A stretch of DNA of 64,000 nt from the NCBI GenBank assembly GCA_030068145.1, contig JAPJBO010000563.1, positions 1-64,000 of the forward strand. The letters run 5' to 3'. Source of the stretch: Diplonema papillatum (taxonomy: Eukaryota > Euglenozoa > Diplonemea > Diplonemida > Diplonemidae). The position numbers and the translations under genes are program-made. Below, piece by piece: positions 9,383-17,826 of the stretch. The first letter of the stretch is position 1; each line of letters starts with the position of its first letter. A model generated the notes under the pieces. That model ran no database searches, was not told the origin of the DNA, and saw nothing but the letters and a program-made list of their open reading frames with translations.

Positions 9383-9531
9383 GACACGTTATCAAGGAAA
9401 CGTTTCCTTGATGAGGAAACGGATCTTTGTTGATAAGGAAACGTTTCCTTGATAAGGAAACGGATCTTTGTTGGGAAACGTTAAGGAAACGTTTCCTTGA
9501 TAAGGAAACGTAAAGGAAACGTTTCCTTGAT
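9383..9531. repeat. array of GGAAACGTTTCC palindromes
   Basis: Four copies of GGAAACGTTTCC in about 150 bases, most embedded in longer palindromes such as AAGGAAACGTTTCCTT, with additional half-sites. It lies in intron 2 of the receptor gene. Each copy can form a cruciform. No bound factor is implied. Confidence 0.85.
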
Positions 9532-9881
9532 GAACTTCTTTGACGGGAGGTGGCTACAACCCACCAGCCACTTCTGTAGGTCCATAATCCCCCTTTCCGA
9601 AAGTATTTTCCCTGGAGAGTATTAGGCATGCAATATTTTTGATCGATCAATGTAATCGCTCGCGGGAGCGAGGTCGGGCGCGGTCGCTGGCGGGTCCGTT
9701 CGCCGTGGCAAAAGGCTGCAGAGAGCCGACGAAACTCGGGTTGACCATCGGGCATCATCACGGTAAGTTCGGCAACGACGTGGCTCCTCAACCGGATTCC
9801 CGCTCTTACTCTCCAAGACCAAAGCTCCACTTGCACGTGCTTTTTGGAGGCTGGGGGGGGGGGATGGGGGGGGGGGCGTAC

Positions 9882-10277
9882 CTTGCGACCATGCTTCCGG
9901 AGCGTAGCATGTGATGGGAGGCGTCGTGGCGGCGTGGCTGCCGGTGGTGTCGGCGGCCTGGAGCAGGGCCCACGCGGCGTCGAAGGCGAACCGGGCCGCC
10001 GCGGAGGGTTCGACGCCCAGCGTGGCCGCCAGCAGGTGGTACCGCGGCGACGGCGCCAGCAGCGGGCGGACGCTGAGGAGCCCCCTGAGGGTGTTGCGCA
10101 CGGCGTCCGGGAGGTTGTCGATCGACCGGTCGGGCACGATCCACGCGCGGCCGAGGCCGAAGAACTCGGCTGGGACGGCTTGCGTCAGCAGCCCCTCCAC
10201 GACTCCAGGAGCCGCAGCGACGACGACGACTTGGATGTAGTGGTTGCGCAGGGACGCGAACAACTCCGTGTAGTTTC
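9882..10277 (-). CDS. ionotropic glutamate receptor-like gene, exon 2
   Basis: The acceptor CCCACAG precedes GAAACTACACGG at 10277 and the exon joins exon 1 in phase to read IPVSGNYTELFASLRNHYIQ across the junction. It continues with the hydrophobic strand VVVVAAAPGVVEGLL and AEFFGLGRAWIVPDR, typical of the second lobe of ANF-receptor (periplasmic-binding-like) domains, then FDAAWALLQAADTTG and APEAWSQ. The donor is G/GTACGC at 9882. Intron 2 is 574 bases and carries the GGAAACGTTTCC array. The clean phase match makes this one of the best supported exons in the window. Confidence 0.88.
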
Positions 10278-10436
10278 CTGTGGGTGCGGGTCAGTGTTTG
10301 AAAGCAAAATTCTGCCGTCTCATGTATGGTGGATGCTGGCGTTCCTTTTTCAATATTTTTGCCTTACTTCTTTTGCCGACGGCTTCCTTTGTTCTAAGTC
10401 GTCTTTTAATGAGATGTAGTGGGGGTGTTTAGATAG

Positions 10437-12404
10437 AACCCACCTGCCGCTCTCCCGATCGTCCAGTCAGGGTACGTCGGGCACTGCGTCCCTACATCGC
10501 TTCCTTTCACTTGTTCCTCAAGTATCGTCCCCGTGTGTGCCTCGCGAAAGCGTGGCCTGGGCCGTACACCCGATATCCCCGAGATGCCCATGAACGACAG
10601 CGACGTCGTCGGGCACACCCTCTCTCCTCTCATGCAGCTTCCCAGCCCTTGCTGTGCCGCCAGCTTGTCCAACGCGCTCATCATGCAGCGCAGGACGTTT
10701 CCCCGTTCTCTCACCCCCTTCGGCGCATTCCCGTGCAGCGGCATGCTGAGGCCCGAGAAGAGCTCAAAGTCGATCGCAAGCTCCAGCATTGACGCCTGCC
10801 CGTTCTCGGTCCATTGCATGTCCGACAGCCACGCTACCAACGCATAAAACGTCGGTAGTCCCCAGGTCTTGTTCCGCTCCCACGTCCATGCCGGGGCAAT
10901 CCGCGCGAAGGGGTGGTCAAATTTCTCGGCAGGCATCGCATTCGCTCTCGACCAGGGGGTCGTGGGGTTCCTGGCCACCCAGCCACGTGCTTCGAGCCCA
11001 GCCCGTTCCGCAAGGATTTCAGCCATCATCTCCTGGAGCCGCCTCGAGAACTGGGCATTCTCGGGTACTACCACTCCGTGTTCCAGCGTGCATCTGGGCC
11101 AGTCGGCCCGGTTGGCTGCCATCAGCTCGGCATGTGCCTCGTCGCCGTATGTGCGAGTACGCTCCGCAGTCCCAGAATACGTGTTTCTCGTCCTCGGTGT
11201 CGCCGCTTCCACAGTGCTTGCAGCTGGGCGCCTGCGACTCAGCTCCGGCCTGCCTCATCCGCGACGTGTACTCAGCCGTGTTCACCCCCCCCGCCAACGC
11301 TACACGTATAAGCCTCGCGGTGTGCGCGGGACATTCACGCATCCTCCAGAAGGAGTTCGTCCGCTCCAGGTCGGCTCTCTGTATGCCCTCAAATCCCGGC
11401 CGCCTCGCCACCAGTCGGGACCACGTCTTCGCCCTCAAGTCCGCCCTAACTTCATGTCCCCTCTTCGAAGGTGCCGAGGTTAACGGGTCATATGTTGCAC
11501 CATTCCTCAGCGTGCGAGACAGGGGCCCGGGTCCCCATACGTGTCCACACTCCTCCATGCTCCTCATCGCCAGTCCAACTGGCCCCAGGGGTAGGTCCCC
11601 CTCGGCGTATCTTCCCCGGATGCTCTCCATCAGAGGCAGCAGTCGTGGCAACCTCTCGCACGCCGCGTAAAACGCTGTCGTCACCCTATATGCTAGGCAT
11701 GTACCGGGATCCGTCAGGTGGCCCTTCTCCTGAAAGTTTAGGACCATCTCCCTCGCGCGCTTCGGGTTGGATCCACCCCAGATCAGTCCCATCACCGACG
11801 TCGTCAGCCGTTTCATCGCCACCTTCGATACCGGCGCGAAAGAGCAGCCCGACAGCGCCGCCGGTAGCACATTCGACTGCACAATCCGGATCCGCTTTTC
11901 GTACCGGAACGGCGCATGGCGGAGGCCTTCCGCCAGGGCAGCCGCCTTCTCCACCCTCTCCGAGTCGGACCTTTCCGTCCTATTCTTCGCCGTCGAGACT
12001 AGGACCCCGAGGCACTTGACGGATTTGCTAAACCGCAGCAGCGCATCCACGCTGCGGAGTTTGAGCGTCGACTGGTGCCTACGTCTCGTCGAGAACGCGA
12101 CCGTCTTCTGGAGGTTTAGCTCCATCCCGGTGAGTGTGCAGAACTCGTCTACTACATCCACTCCCTTTTGCAGGGCGGCCTCCGACAGCCTGGACAGCAG
12201 TGTGGCGTCGTCCGCGTATGACTTTGGACTCACACCCTCCGCTTCTTTCTTGACCGCTTTCATCACTACCGACAGCAAGGCATTGATGAGTATAACGGAT
12301 ACAGGGCACCCTTGAAGGATACCGTCGGTCACACTGAACTCCCTGCCCACCCCTAACGGTAGCTTGAAGCGTCTCGCGAGCAGTCTGTAGATAGCCTCAG
12401 CGGC
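10437..12404 (-). CDS. LINE ORF2, C-terminal half (reverse transcriptase, zinc knuckle)
   Basis: Reads AIYRLLARRFKLPLG, GILQGCPVSVILINAL, SPKSYADDATLLSRLSE and GMELNLQKTVAFS: RT motifs from the QGCPxS turn through the catalytic YADD box to the thumb. Farther on, CKHCGSGDTEDEKHVFWDC is the C-x2-C...H...C knuckle common after RT in LINEs. The frame shifts near 11150 and continues in another frame with MMAEILAERAG and TWGLPTFYALVAWLSDMQW. The product would be an RNA-dependent DNA polymerase used in retroposition. No endonuclease domain was recognised. The split and the frame change mean this copy is dead. Confidence 0.85.
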
Positions 12405-13304
12405 TTGAGAACCCGATTGTGCAATCCTAAGTCCTCGGCGACGTGGGCCCTGCATATGCCGGGTGTCGGTATAGAGAAGGCACTCGTCACGTGCGCGACC
12501 CATCATAAAGGGAAGTGTGAGGCGTGCAGAGCACTCGTCCGAAGGGACGCTCCCACGGTAGAGATGTGCTGCCGGCACCATCACCACGCGAACGATGGGC
12601 AGCCGATCGCGGTGTGCACAGAGCACAGCACGACGAAGTGCGGCGAGTGCAAGACGGCGGCGGCGTGTTGCCGCAGCGGGCATCATGCCTGCCGCACGCA
12701 TGGCAGAGGAACCTGCCAAGAGTGCAAAAGGCTCCCTACGCTGACGCAGAGGCGACCGGCGGCATGTTGCAGCCGCGGCCACCACCAGTCCAACAAGCCG
12801 AACGTCCAGTCAACCCCCGGACGCAACAAGAAGAAGAGGCCCTCCTCACCCACCCAGGTGGGCGTACAACGGGAAACGCCAGTAGGAAAGCGAGCGGCGC
12901 GAGCGCCGCTCGCGGCAACGAAAAAGGAGACGGCGACGACCGGACGGGCGACCAAGAGGCCGCCACCAACGCCAGGAACCAGCGAACGACCAGCGCTGAA
13001 GAAGAGGGTGCTCGGCACCCCGAAGGGAGGCCCGATCGCCGGCCGCAAGCGGAAGAAGACGAAGGCGACCACACCCGACTCAGGGGTGCATCGAAGGAAG
13101 AAGATGGTACCGAGGGCAAGCAGCTCTCAGAAACGACCGGGGACCGCGGGCACACCAATGCCCTCGAAAGTGGAAAACGGGCACACCTGCCCGCCCTCGT
13201 ACTCGCCGACTCAGTCTTTGGAATCGCAAGAAAGCCAAATCCCGCTAGCGCCACAAATGCTCGACCTTGGCGACGCAATGGCAGGTGACGACGTCATCCG
13301 ATAA
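12405..13304 (+). CDS. LINE ORF1-like Cys/His-rich protein
   Basis: About 280 residues. Residues 25-125 carry spaced metal-binding pairs: CATHHKGKCEAC, CCRHHHH, CTEHSTTKCGEC, CCRSGHHACRTHGRGTCQEC and CCSRGHH. This looks like tandem zinc-binding modules of a C-x2-H / C-x2-C / CC-x2-HH kind. The rest is very basic (KKKRPSS, KRKKTKATT, RRKKMVPR) and probably unstructured, as expected for an RNA-binding ORF1. It lies upstream of RT in the same orientation, so it is taken as ORF1 of the same element. The module type is not one I can name. The true start may be lost at the inversion joint near 12405. Confidence 0.6.
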   Translation: MRTRLCNPKSSATWALHMPGVGIEKALVTCATHHKGKCEACRALVRRDAPTVEMCCRHHHHANDGQPIAVCTEHSTTKCGECKTAAACCRSGHHACRTHGRGTCQECKRLPTLTQRRPAACCSRGHHQSNKPNVQSTPGRNKKKRPSSPTQVGVQRETPVGKRAARAPLAATKKETATTGRATKRPPPTPGTSERPALKKRVLGTPKGGPIAGRKRKKTKATTPDSGVHRRKKMVPRASSSQKRPGTAGTPMPSKVENGHTCPPSYSPTQSLESQESQIPLAPQMLDLGDAMAGDDVIR

Positions 13305-13318
13305 CCTGGCTATCGAGG

Positions 13319-13374
13319 CAGTGCATGTTAATCCGTGTGGTTCATGTACTTAAAAGAACTCAATGCTAAACACG
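13319..13374 (+). repeat. 56-base inverted repeat, left arm
   Basis: CAGTGCATGTTAATCCGTGT and onward is the reverse complement of 14013-14068 with about four mismatches. The arms bound the RT-N half and the duplicated 3' end. As the arm is itself LINE sequence (it encodes the start of the RT-N frame), it is a product of rearrangement and not a separate transposon end. Confidence 0.85.
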
Positions 13375-13897
13375 AGCCGTTTCGGGATCGATTCCAGGAT
13401 CACATCGGCCCACATATGATGGAAGCCGGAACAATCACGGGGGAGGAGCTGCGAATTCTGCTGAGGAAGAAGCCGAAGAAAAGCGCGTCAGGGGTGGATG
13501 GCTGGCGTATGGCTGAACTGCGAGAGTTGCCGCTCCCCCTGCTGAATGCACTTGCAGACGTCATGAACCTGGTCGAAGCAACTGGAGACTGGCCGACAAG
13601 CATGACAACTGCGCTGGTGTCGATGGTGCCGAAAGACGAGAGTCAAGACCCGCTGCACACAAGACCGATAACCGTCACATCCGCCGTGTACCGCCTATGG
13701 GCCCGCCGCAGGCTGGCGGACATAGTTCTATGGCAAGAGGAATGGATCGAAGAAGGACAGAAAGGCTTTCGACCGGGTCACCGGATCGAGGACGTCTTGA
13801 TGGAAATTGGGCTTGAGATGGAGGACGCCTTGTTAGACGGGGAGCCGCTCTACCTACTGGACTTCCGGAAATGCTTCGACATGGTTCCGCGAGAGAG
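13335..13897 (+). CDS. LINE ORF2, N-terminal half (reverse transcriptase fingers)
   Basis: Reads ELRILLRKKPKKSASGVDGW (the K-x-A-S-G-x-D-G finger motif), TSMTTALVSMVPKDES, RPITVTSAVYRLWARRRL, QKGFRPGHRIEDVLME and LLDFRKCFDMVPRE, the first catalytic aspartate box. It stops there, where the sequence turns into a copy of the LINE 3' end. The matching second half is on the opposite strand. It is non-functional as it stands. Confidence 0.85.
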
Positions 13898-14007
13898 CCG
13901 CTCTCCCGATCGTCCAGTCAGGGTACTTCGGGCACTGCGTCCCTACATCGCTTCCTTTCACTTGTTCCTCAAGTATCGTCCCCGTGTGTGCCTCGCGAAA
14001 GCGTGGC
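13898..14007 (-). repeat. duplicate of the LINE 3' end
   Basis: About 107 bases from GCCGCTCTCCCGATCGTCCA to GCCTCGCGAAAGCGTGGC repeat 10449-10556 almost exactly, in the same orientation. Confidence 0.9.
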
Positions 14008-14012
14008 ACACA

Positions 14013-14068
14013 CGTGTTTAGCATGGAGTTATTTTAAGTACATGAACCACATGGATTAGCATGCACTG
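14013..14068 (-). repeat. 56-base inverted repeat, right arm
   Basis: Reverse complement of 13319-13374. On the minus strand it reads as the start of LINE RT-N and is fused to the LINE 3' end, so the pair forms a 171-base internally deleted LINE remnant. Confidence 0.85.
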
Positions 14069-14192
14069 TGTCTGCGGCTGCCAAACATCCCGTGACACCG
14101 CGCAAGGTGGTAAAACGCTCTTTTGTTTCCTTTTCGATTGCTTTTGATGATGGGGCATGCAGGCAAAAGTCCAACTCCTAAAATTGACATAC

Positions 14193-14757
14193 CAGACACG
14201 GGAATGCGTTCGACGGCCTTCACTGGGAGGCCGGCTGTTTCGAAAGCAGTCCGGAGCTCGTCGACTCGGTCGTTGTCTTCGAACGTGTCGGAGTGCACGA
14301 TCGCAATCGCAGCGTTGGACAGCGGCAGCGACGCATTGACGAACTGCACGACGGCTGTGGGCTGGTGCAGGGACCCCGTTTGCCGCAGGTACGTGAAAGA
14401 CCCGTCGCCGGCTGCGAGGGCTGCGGCGGTGGCTGTGGGGGATACAATGGGCACGGCGTGCTTGGTGCCGATGAACGACGAGAACACGGCCGACGTGCTG
14501 GACGCGGGGCCCACGATCCCGATCAAGTCACCCTCCGCGAGCATCTCGCAGAGGGCGCCACCTTCTGCGACCGAAGTGCCGTCGCCGCGTGTCGTGACGG
14601 TGGCGTTCCACGAGGGGGCCACCTCGCTCGTGTATATAGCCACCGCGGCTTCGACCGCCTGCACCACGTCGCCACCCTGGGGCCCTGCCGGCCACAGCAC
14701 GCCGATCCGAGCGGAGAACACCGTGCACGCAACACTGGCTAGTGCCGCGCACGCCAT
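14193..14757 (-). CDS. ionotropic glutamate receptor-like gene, exon 1 (signal peptide, ANF domain)
   Basis: The ATG at 14757 opens with a signal peptide (MACAALASVACTVFSA) followed by RIGVLWPAGPQGGDVVQAVE, the first strand and helix of an ANF-receptor domain. AALCEMLAEGD-like GALCEMLAEGDLIGIVGPAS, FIGTKHAVPIVSPTATAAAL and FTYLRQTGSLHQPTAVVQFV follow, with the conserved G-P-x-S and P-x-I-S/P-x-A-T steps. The exon ends PVSG at a textbook donor (G/GTATGT at 14193-14187), and exon 2 continues in phase. The protein would enter the secretory pathway and place this domain outside the cell. The first 190 coding bases and the 5' flank are duplicated just upstream. Confidence 0.88.
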
Positions 14758-15094
14758 GTCTTACTTGCTATGTTTGTTGTCTTCCTGTCCCGAAGGACTT
14801 CTTCTGGTGCCCTCCCACCTGGTCTTAAGGTTTCCAGCGACTCGCAAGACATTCTTGCTTCCGCATATTTCTCAAGAGCTTTTTAGAATGAAGGGTAAGG
14901 TGCCTTCGGGGACTAGTCCATGTCGGAAATTGTTTCCTCAGATTTGGTCCCCTAAGGCACTTTTCCCTAGAATAAAAGTTCAAAATGCAAAGTGCTGTGA
15001 GTGAGTGTCTCTTAGTTGTGTGTTGTCGGAAGGTGTGTCTAACCATCATCCCCGTATGCCGACTAGTTACTGCAGCACCAGATGCCGTTCGACT

Positions 15095-15288
15095 TTTGCG
15101 ACCGAAGTGCCGTCGCCGGGGGTGGTGACGGTGGCGTTCCACGAGGGGGCCACCTCGCTCTTGTATATAGCCACCGCGGCTTCGACCGCCTGCACCACGT
15201 CGCCACCCTGGGGCCCTGCCGGCCACAGCACGCCGATCCGAGCGGAGAACACCGTGCACGCAACACTGGCTAGTGCCGCGCACGCCAT
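15095..15288 (-). pseudogene. tandem duplicate of the receptor first-exon start
   Basis: Copies 14570-14757 with few changes, including the ATG and signal peptide, then leaves the parent after GTSVA and reaches a stop after about 11 more codons. The 5' flank (14758-15094) is also copied at 15289-15620. The duplication period is 530 bases and a third copy of the flank end leads into 15620. It might be a used alternative first exon; without a donor in a good place I favour a silent duplicate. Confidence 0.8.
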
Positions 15289-15619
15289 GTCTTACTTGCT
15301 ATGTTTGTTGTCTTCCTGTCCCGAAGGACTTCTTCTGGTGCCCTCCCACCTGGTCTTAGGGTTTCCAGCGACTCGCAAGACATTCTTGCTTCCGCCTATT
15401 TCTCAAGAGCTTTTTAGAATGAAGGGTAAGGTGCCTTAGGGGACTAGTCCCTGTCGGAAATTGTTTCCTCAGATTTTGGTCCCCTAAGGCACTTTTCCCT
15501 AGAATAAAAGTTCAAAATGCAAAGTGTTGTGAGTGAGTGTCTCTTAGTTGTGTATTGTCGGAAGGTGTGTCTAACCATCATCCCATAGTTACTGCAGCGC
15601 CAGGTGTCGTTCGACTTCT

Positions 15620-15795
15620 GCGACCGGTTGTGACGGTGCGCGCGAAATCTGCGTCGTGGCCGAAGGCCCCGCAGACGTCGTCTCGCACAACTTGTTTGTG
15701 CCATTCGACGCCAACGAGGACACCCCGTCTTTCGGTGTTCTGTATCGAGGACGGGACATCTTCATCTCCTCCCACGAGACCCTCTGGGTTTCGTA
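15620..15795 (+). CDS. possible exon, plus strand, unknown
   Basis: A frame with strong preference for C or G at third positions reads EICVVAEGPADVVSHNLFVP, FDANEDTPSFGVLYRG and RDIFISSHETLW. It follows directly on the end of the duplicated receptor 5' flank. No family was recognised. The codon bias argues for a real exon or a recent copy of one; a T-run follows at about 15798. Confidence 0.4.
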
Positions 15796-16153
15796 TTTTT
15801 TTTTCATCGAAGATGAGATGACGATCGCGCACCGACGCGATCCTCAAGCTGACCGACCACGCGAAAGGTCAGCTCCGGAGGTTCTCCGCCTCTCAACCGT
15901 TTCTGAACGGAAACCCCGGCGACAGCGGGGGGCAAGTCCCCGTCGGTGTTCCTGCTTACCAGAAGTGGTCCACTTAGAACCAGGATTCTACGTCAGGGTT
16001 CAATGAAGCAACGCCTCTGCTCACGCCCATTTAAAGTTTGAGAATAGGTCGGAGGAAGCGATTTCCCCAATGCCTCCGAGCATTCGCTTTACCTGGCGCA
16101 CTCCTGTTTTGGTTCTAGCTATCCTGAGGGAAACTTCGGAGTGAACCAGCTAA

Positions 16154-16537
16154 AGGGGGGGGGTCGAATAATAACAGTTATTTGACACACGTCTGGTTGT
16201 CTAAAAACACTACCACTATTTCATCCTGCTACTGTCCGGCTACCCGGAACTTTTTTTATTACCTAGCCCCCCCCCGTGCATAAGATGGATAAGAAACTCG
16301 CGTTTTGGCGGTATCCATCTTCATCAAGGGGGGTATCCATGTTAAACACGGGGGCACTGTAGACTACAGTGTAGTCACTTTGCACAGGGGTACCTCACCC
16401 CCGTGTTTAAGATGGATTGGCATTCTCGCCCGGTATCCATCTTAATCAAGGGGGTTCGGCTATCCATCTTATGCACGGGGGGGGCTAGGTATTCGACAAA
16501 TCGAATAATAACACAGTGTTATTATTCGACCCCCCCA
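16154..16537. mobile_element. outer inverted-repeat element with TA target duplication
   Basis: Ends AAGGGGGGGGGTCGAATAAT and, reversed, AAGGTGGGGGGGTCGAATAA, each followed by the continuing TAACA. The host reads AGCTA before it and TACTAG after it; the empty site at 1764 reads AGCTACTAG, so TA was duplicated. A TA target and this size suggest a non-autonomous element of Tc1/mariner type; no transposase is present. A diverged left half occurs at 30465-30570. Confidence 0.75.
16262..16496. mobile_element. inner inverted-repeat element nested in the outer one
   Basis: Ends CCTAGCCCCCCCCCGTGCAT and ATGCACGGGGGGGGCTAGG are inverted copies, each continuing into AAGATGGATA / TATCCATCTT. It sits within the outer element and itself contains a third pair of arms (ATCCATGTTAAACACGGGGG at about 16330 and CCCCCGTGTTTAAGATGGAT at 16399) around an ACTGTAGACTACAGT core. 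Confidence 0.75.
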
Positions 16538-16600
16538 CCTTTACTAGATGGTTCGATGGGTCTTTCGCCCCTAGACCCAGCGATTTGCGCGTCAACTCCC

Positions 16601-17215
16601 TGGTCGTGCAGACCAGGTCCGGCGCCCTCCCGCATCATGTGGGTGGCTGGCCAGCCCGCCTGCGACATCAGGCTGGGCAGAGCGGGCGGAGAAGGGGCGA
16701 GGGTCGTCATCCCAAGACCGTTCGCCGGGAGGGGTGAAGCCCCGGGCCTTCACCCCAGAGTCGTGCGGGTAGGGCTATGTACTTGCATTTTTACTGAAGC
16801 AACCTGACGGCAAAAGGCGGTCTGTAGGGACCCAGTCAGCGCCCTCGGGCGTGGCCGAGTGCAAAAAAAACAGCCCTCGGGACAAAATGACGGATATTTT
16901 GTCCGGTAAAAAACAGCCATTTCTGAGTCCCGGAATGGCGCTTCGTAAAGGTTTTGTCGCCCAAGCGATGCCGCTCAAAAGGTCGTGACATCATTGAAGA
17001 AGTCCAGCGACGTGGGAAGAACGCCAGAAGAGGGTAGACAGCGGCGATTGCCTTCCAACGCTCGCCATCGCGGAGAACGCGGCGTGCCTTGAGGACACCC
17101 AAACGGAAGCGACCCGGTGCCGCTCAAAAGTCGTGACATCATTTAAGAAGTCTGGCGACATGTGAAGTACGCGGCAGGTACTTTTAGCTTTGTTGTAGGG
17201 TCTACGGTTCGTACG
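16601..17215. other. unassigned stretch with a short internal duplication
   Basis: A block TGCCGCTCAAAAGGTCGTGA..AAGAAGTC at about 16967 recurs at about 17121. Otherwise nothing recognisable is seen: no rRNA, no motif and no sustained coding bias. Confidence 0.4.
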
Positions 17216-17217
17216 TC

Positions 17218-17526
17218 TTGGCCTTGGTTAAGAGCGCAGTTGGTGTCAGAGAACACGCTACGTATTGTGGCTCGCCGATTGCTGCTTCGTCTTATGCAAC
17301 GAAGGTAGAAAGGTCAGGCGGTGATTCCGGTGTGTTTGTCACAACCGTCGTGACGCCCCCAGGACACGGGGCTTCAGAAAAGGGGGCAAACGAGGGGTGG
17401 AGTTACGATGTTTTCGGGGTGGCGACGGGGACAAGTGGTAGGTATTCGTCCGATGTATTAATCGTACAAGTGCTAGGTATTCGCCGGTGTAGCAATCTTC
17501 GAAGATCTGCGTGCCTAATTTGTTGA
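17218..17526 (+). CDS. possible exon, unknown
   Basis: An open frame of about 100 codons (VREHATYCGSPIAASSYATK, SGVFVTTVVTPPGHGASEKG, GWSYDVFGVATGTSGRYSSD). Composition is protein-like, rich in G, S, T and V. The frame ends just before repeat A. It may belong with the 17.8-18.3 kb reading frame on the same strand. No family was recognised. Confidence 0.3.
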   Translation: MALVKSAVGVREHATYCGSPIAASSYATKVERSGGDSGVFVTTVVTPPGHGASEKGANEGWSYDVFGVATGTSGRYSSDVLIVQVLGIRRCSNLRRSACLIC

Positions 17527-17534
17527 ACGCTTAC

Positions 17535-17712
17535 GCCCGCCACTAAACCCAGACTAAACCCAGATTACCTGTGTTTCGTGTGGGCTACAGCACATTTACC
17601 TCCTTTGAGAATGGAGTATTGGGAGTCATCGGCATGCACTATCACCTTTGAGATTTCGCAACTGGCAGCCCCTCTAACTATTTCCTACAAAGCAGGTGCT
17701 TATACAAGAGAG
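17535..17712 (+). mobile_element. SINE-like repeat A
   Basis: GCCCGCCACTAAACCCAG, TTTCGTGTGGGCTACAGCAC and TTTCCTACAAAGCAGGTGCT with a 50-base insertion in the middle (GAATGGAGTATTGGGAGTCA). Ends in TTATACAAG. Confidence 0.75.
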
Positions 17713-17826
17713 TTGATGTATGGCTAAAGATAAAGTGATGTCACCTGGGGGGGACCTGAGAAAAGGGAATTTGCGCGCATCGCATGCCCCACACGGTGGG
17801 AGTCCAGCCCGCTGGGGGATGCCGCT

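Larger units (their letters stand above)
10437..14068. mobile_element. LINE insertion with inverted 5' half, plus a short second LINE piece
   Basis: All inside receptor intron 1. On the minus strand 12404 to 10437 carries the 3' half of a LINE (RT with the catalytic YADD, zinc knuckle, C-terminal extension). On the plus strand 12405 to 13897 carries its 5' half (ORF1, then RT up to FDMVPRE). Head-to-head halves with about 20 RT codons missing at the joint are what twin priming during target-primed reverse transcription produces. From 13898 to 14068 lies a further piece: about 110 bases repeating the LINE 3' end (10450-10556) fused to a 56-base inverted copy of 13319-13374. The exact ends and target duplication are not resolved. 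Confidence 0.8.
15950..16600 (-). pseudogene. 28S rRNA fragment 2, split by an insertion
   Basis: On the minus strand this is LSU rRNA. In plus orientation it carries AGTGGTCCACTTAGAACCAG, CGCCCATTTAAAGTTTGAGA, CTATCCTGAGGGAAACTTCG and GTGAACCAGCTA. It is interrupted at 16154 and resumes at 16538 with CTAGATGGTTCGATGGGTCT and CGATTTGCGCGTCAAC. Similarity ends at about 16600. Compared with fragment 1 (1640-2066) it gives a filled and an empty version of the same site. Confidence 0.88.

Noticed and set aside
10789-12315. Plus-strand open frames opposite the LINE reverse transcriptase
   Set aside because: They are antisense shadows; the minus strand carries the RT motifs.
10437-14068. Retrovirus or LTR element as the source of the reverse transcriptase
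   Set aside because: The RT motifs, the zinc knuckle after RT and the absence of long terminal repeats, protease and integrase fit a LINE.
13319-14068. A classical DNA transposon with 56-base inverted ends
   Set aside because: The arms are part of the LINE RT reading frame and the LINE 3' end lies next to one arm, so rearrangement of LINE copies explains them better.
15578-15847. Minus-strand frame overlapping the plus-strand candidate exon
   Set aside because: Third-position C/G preference clearly favours the plus strand here.
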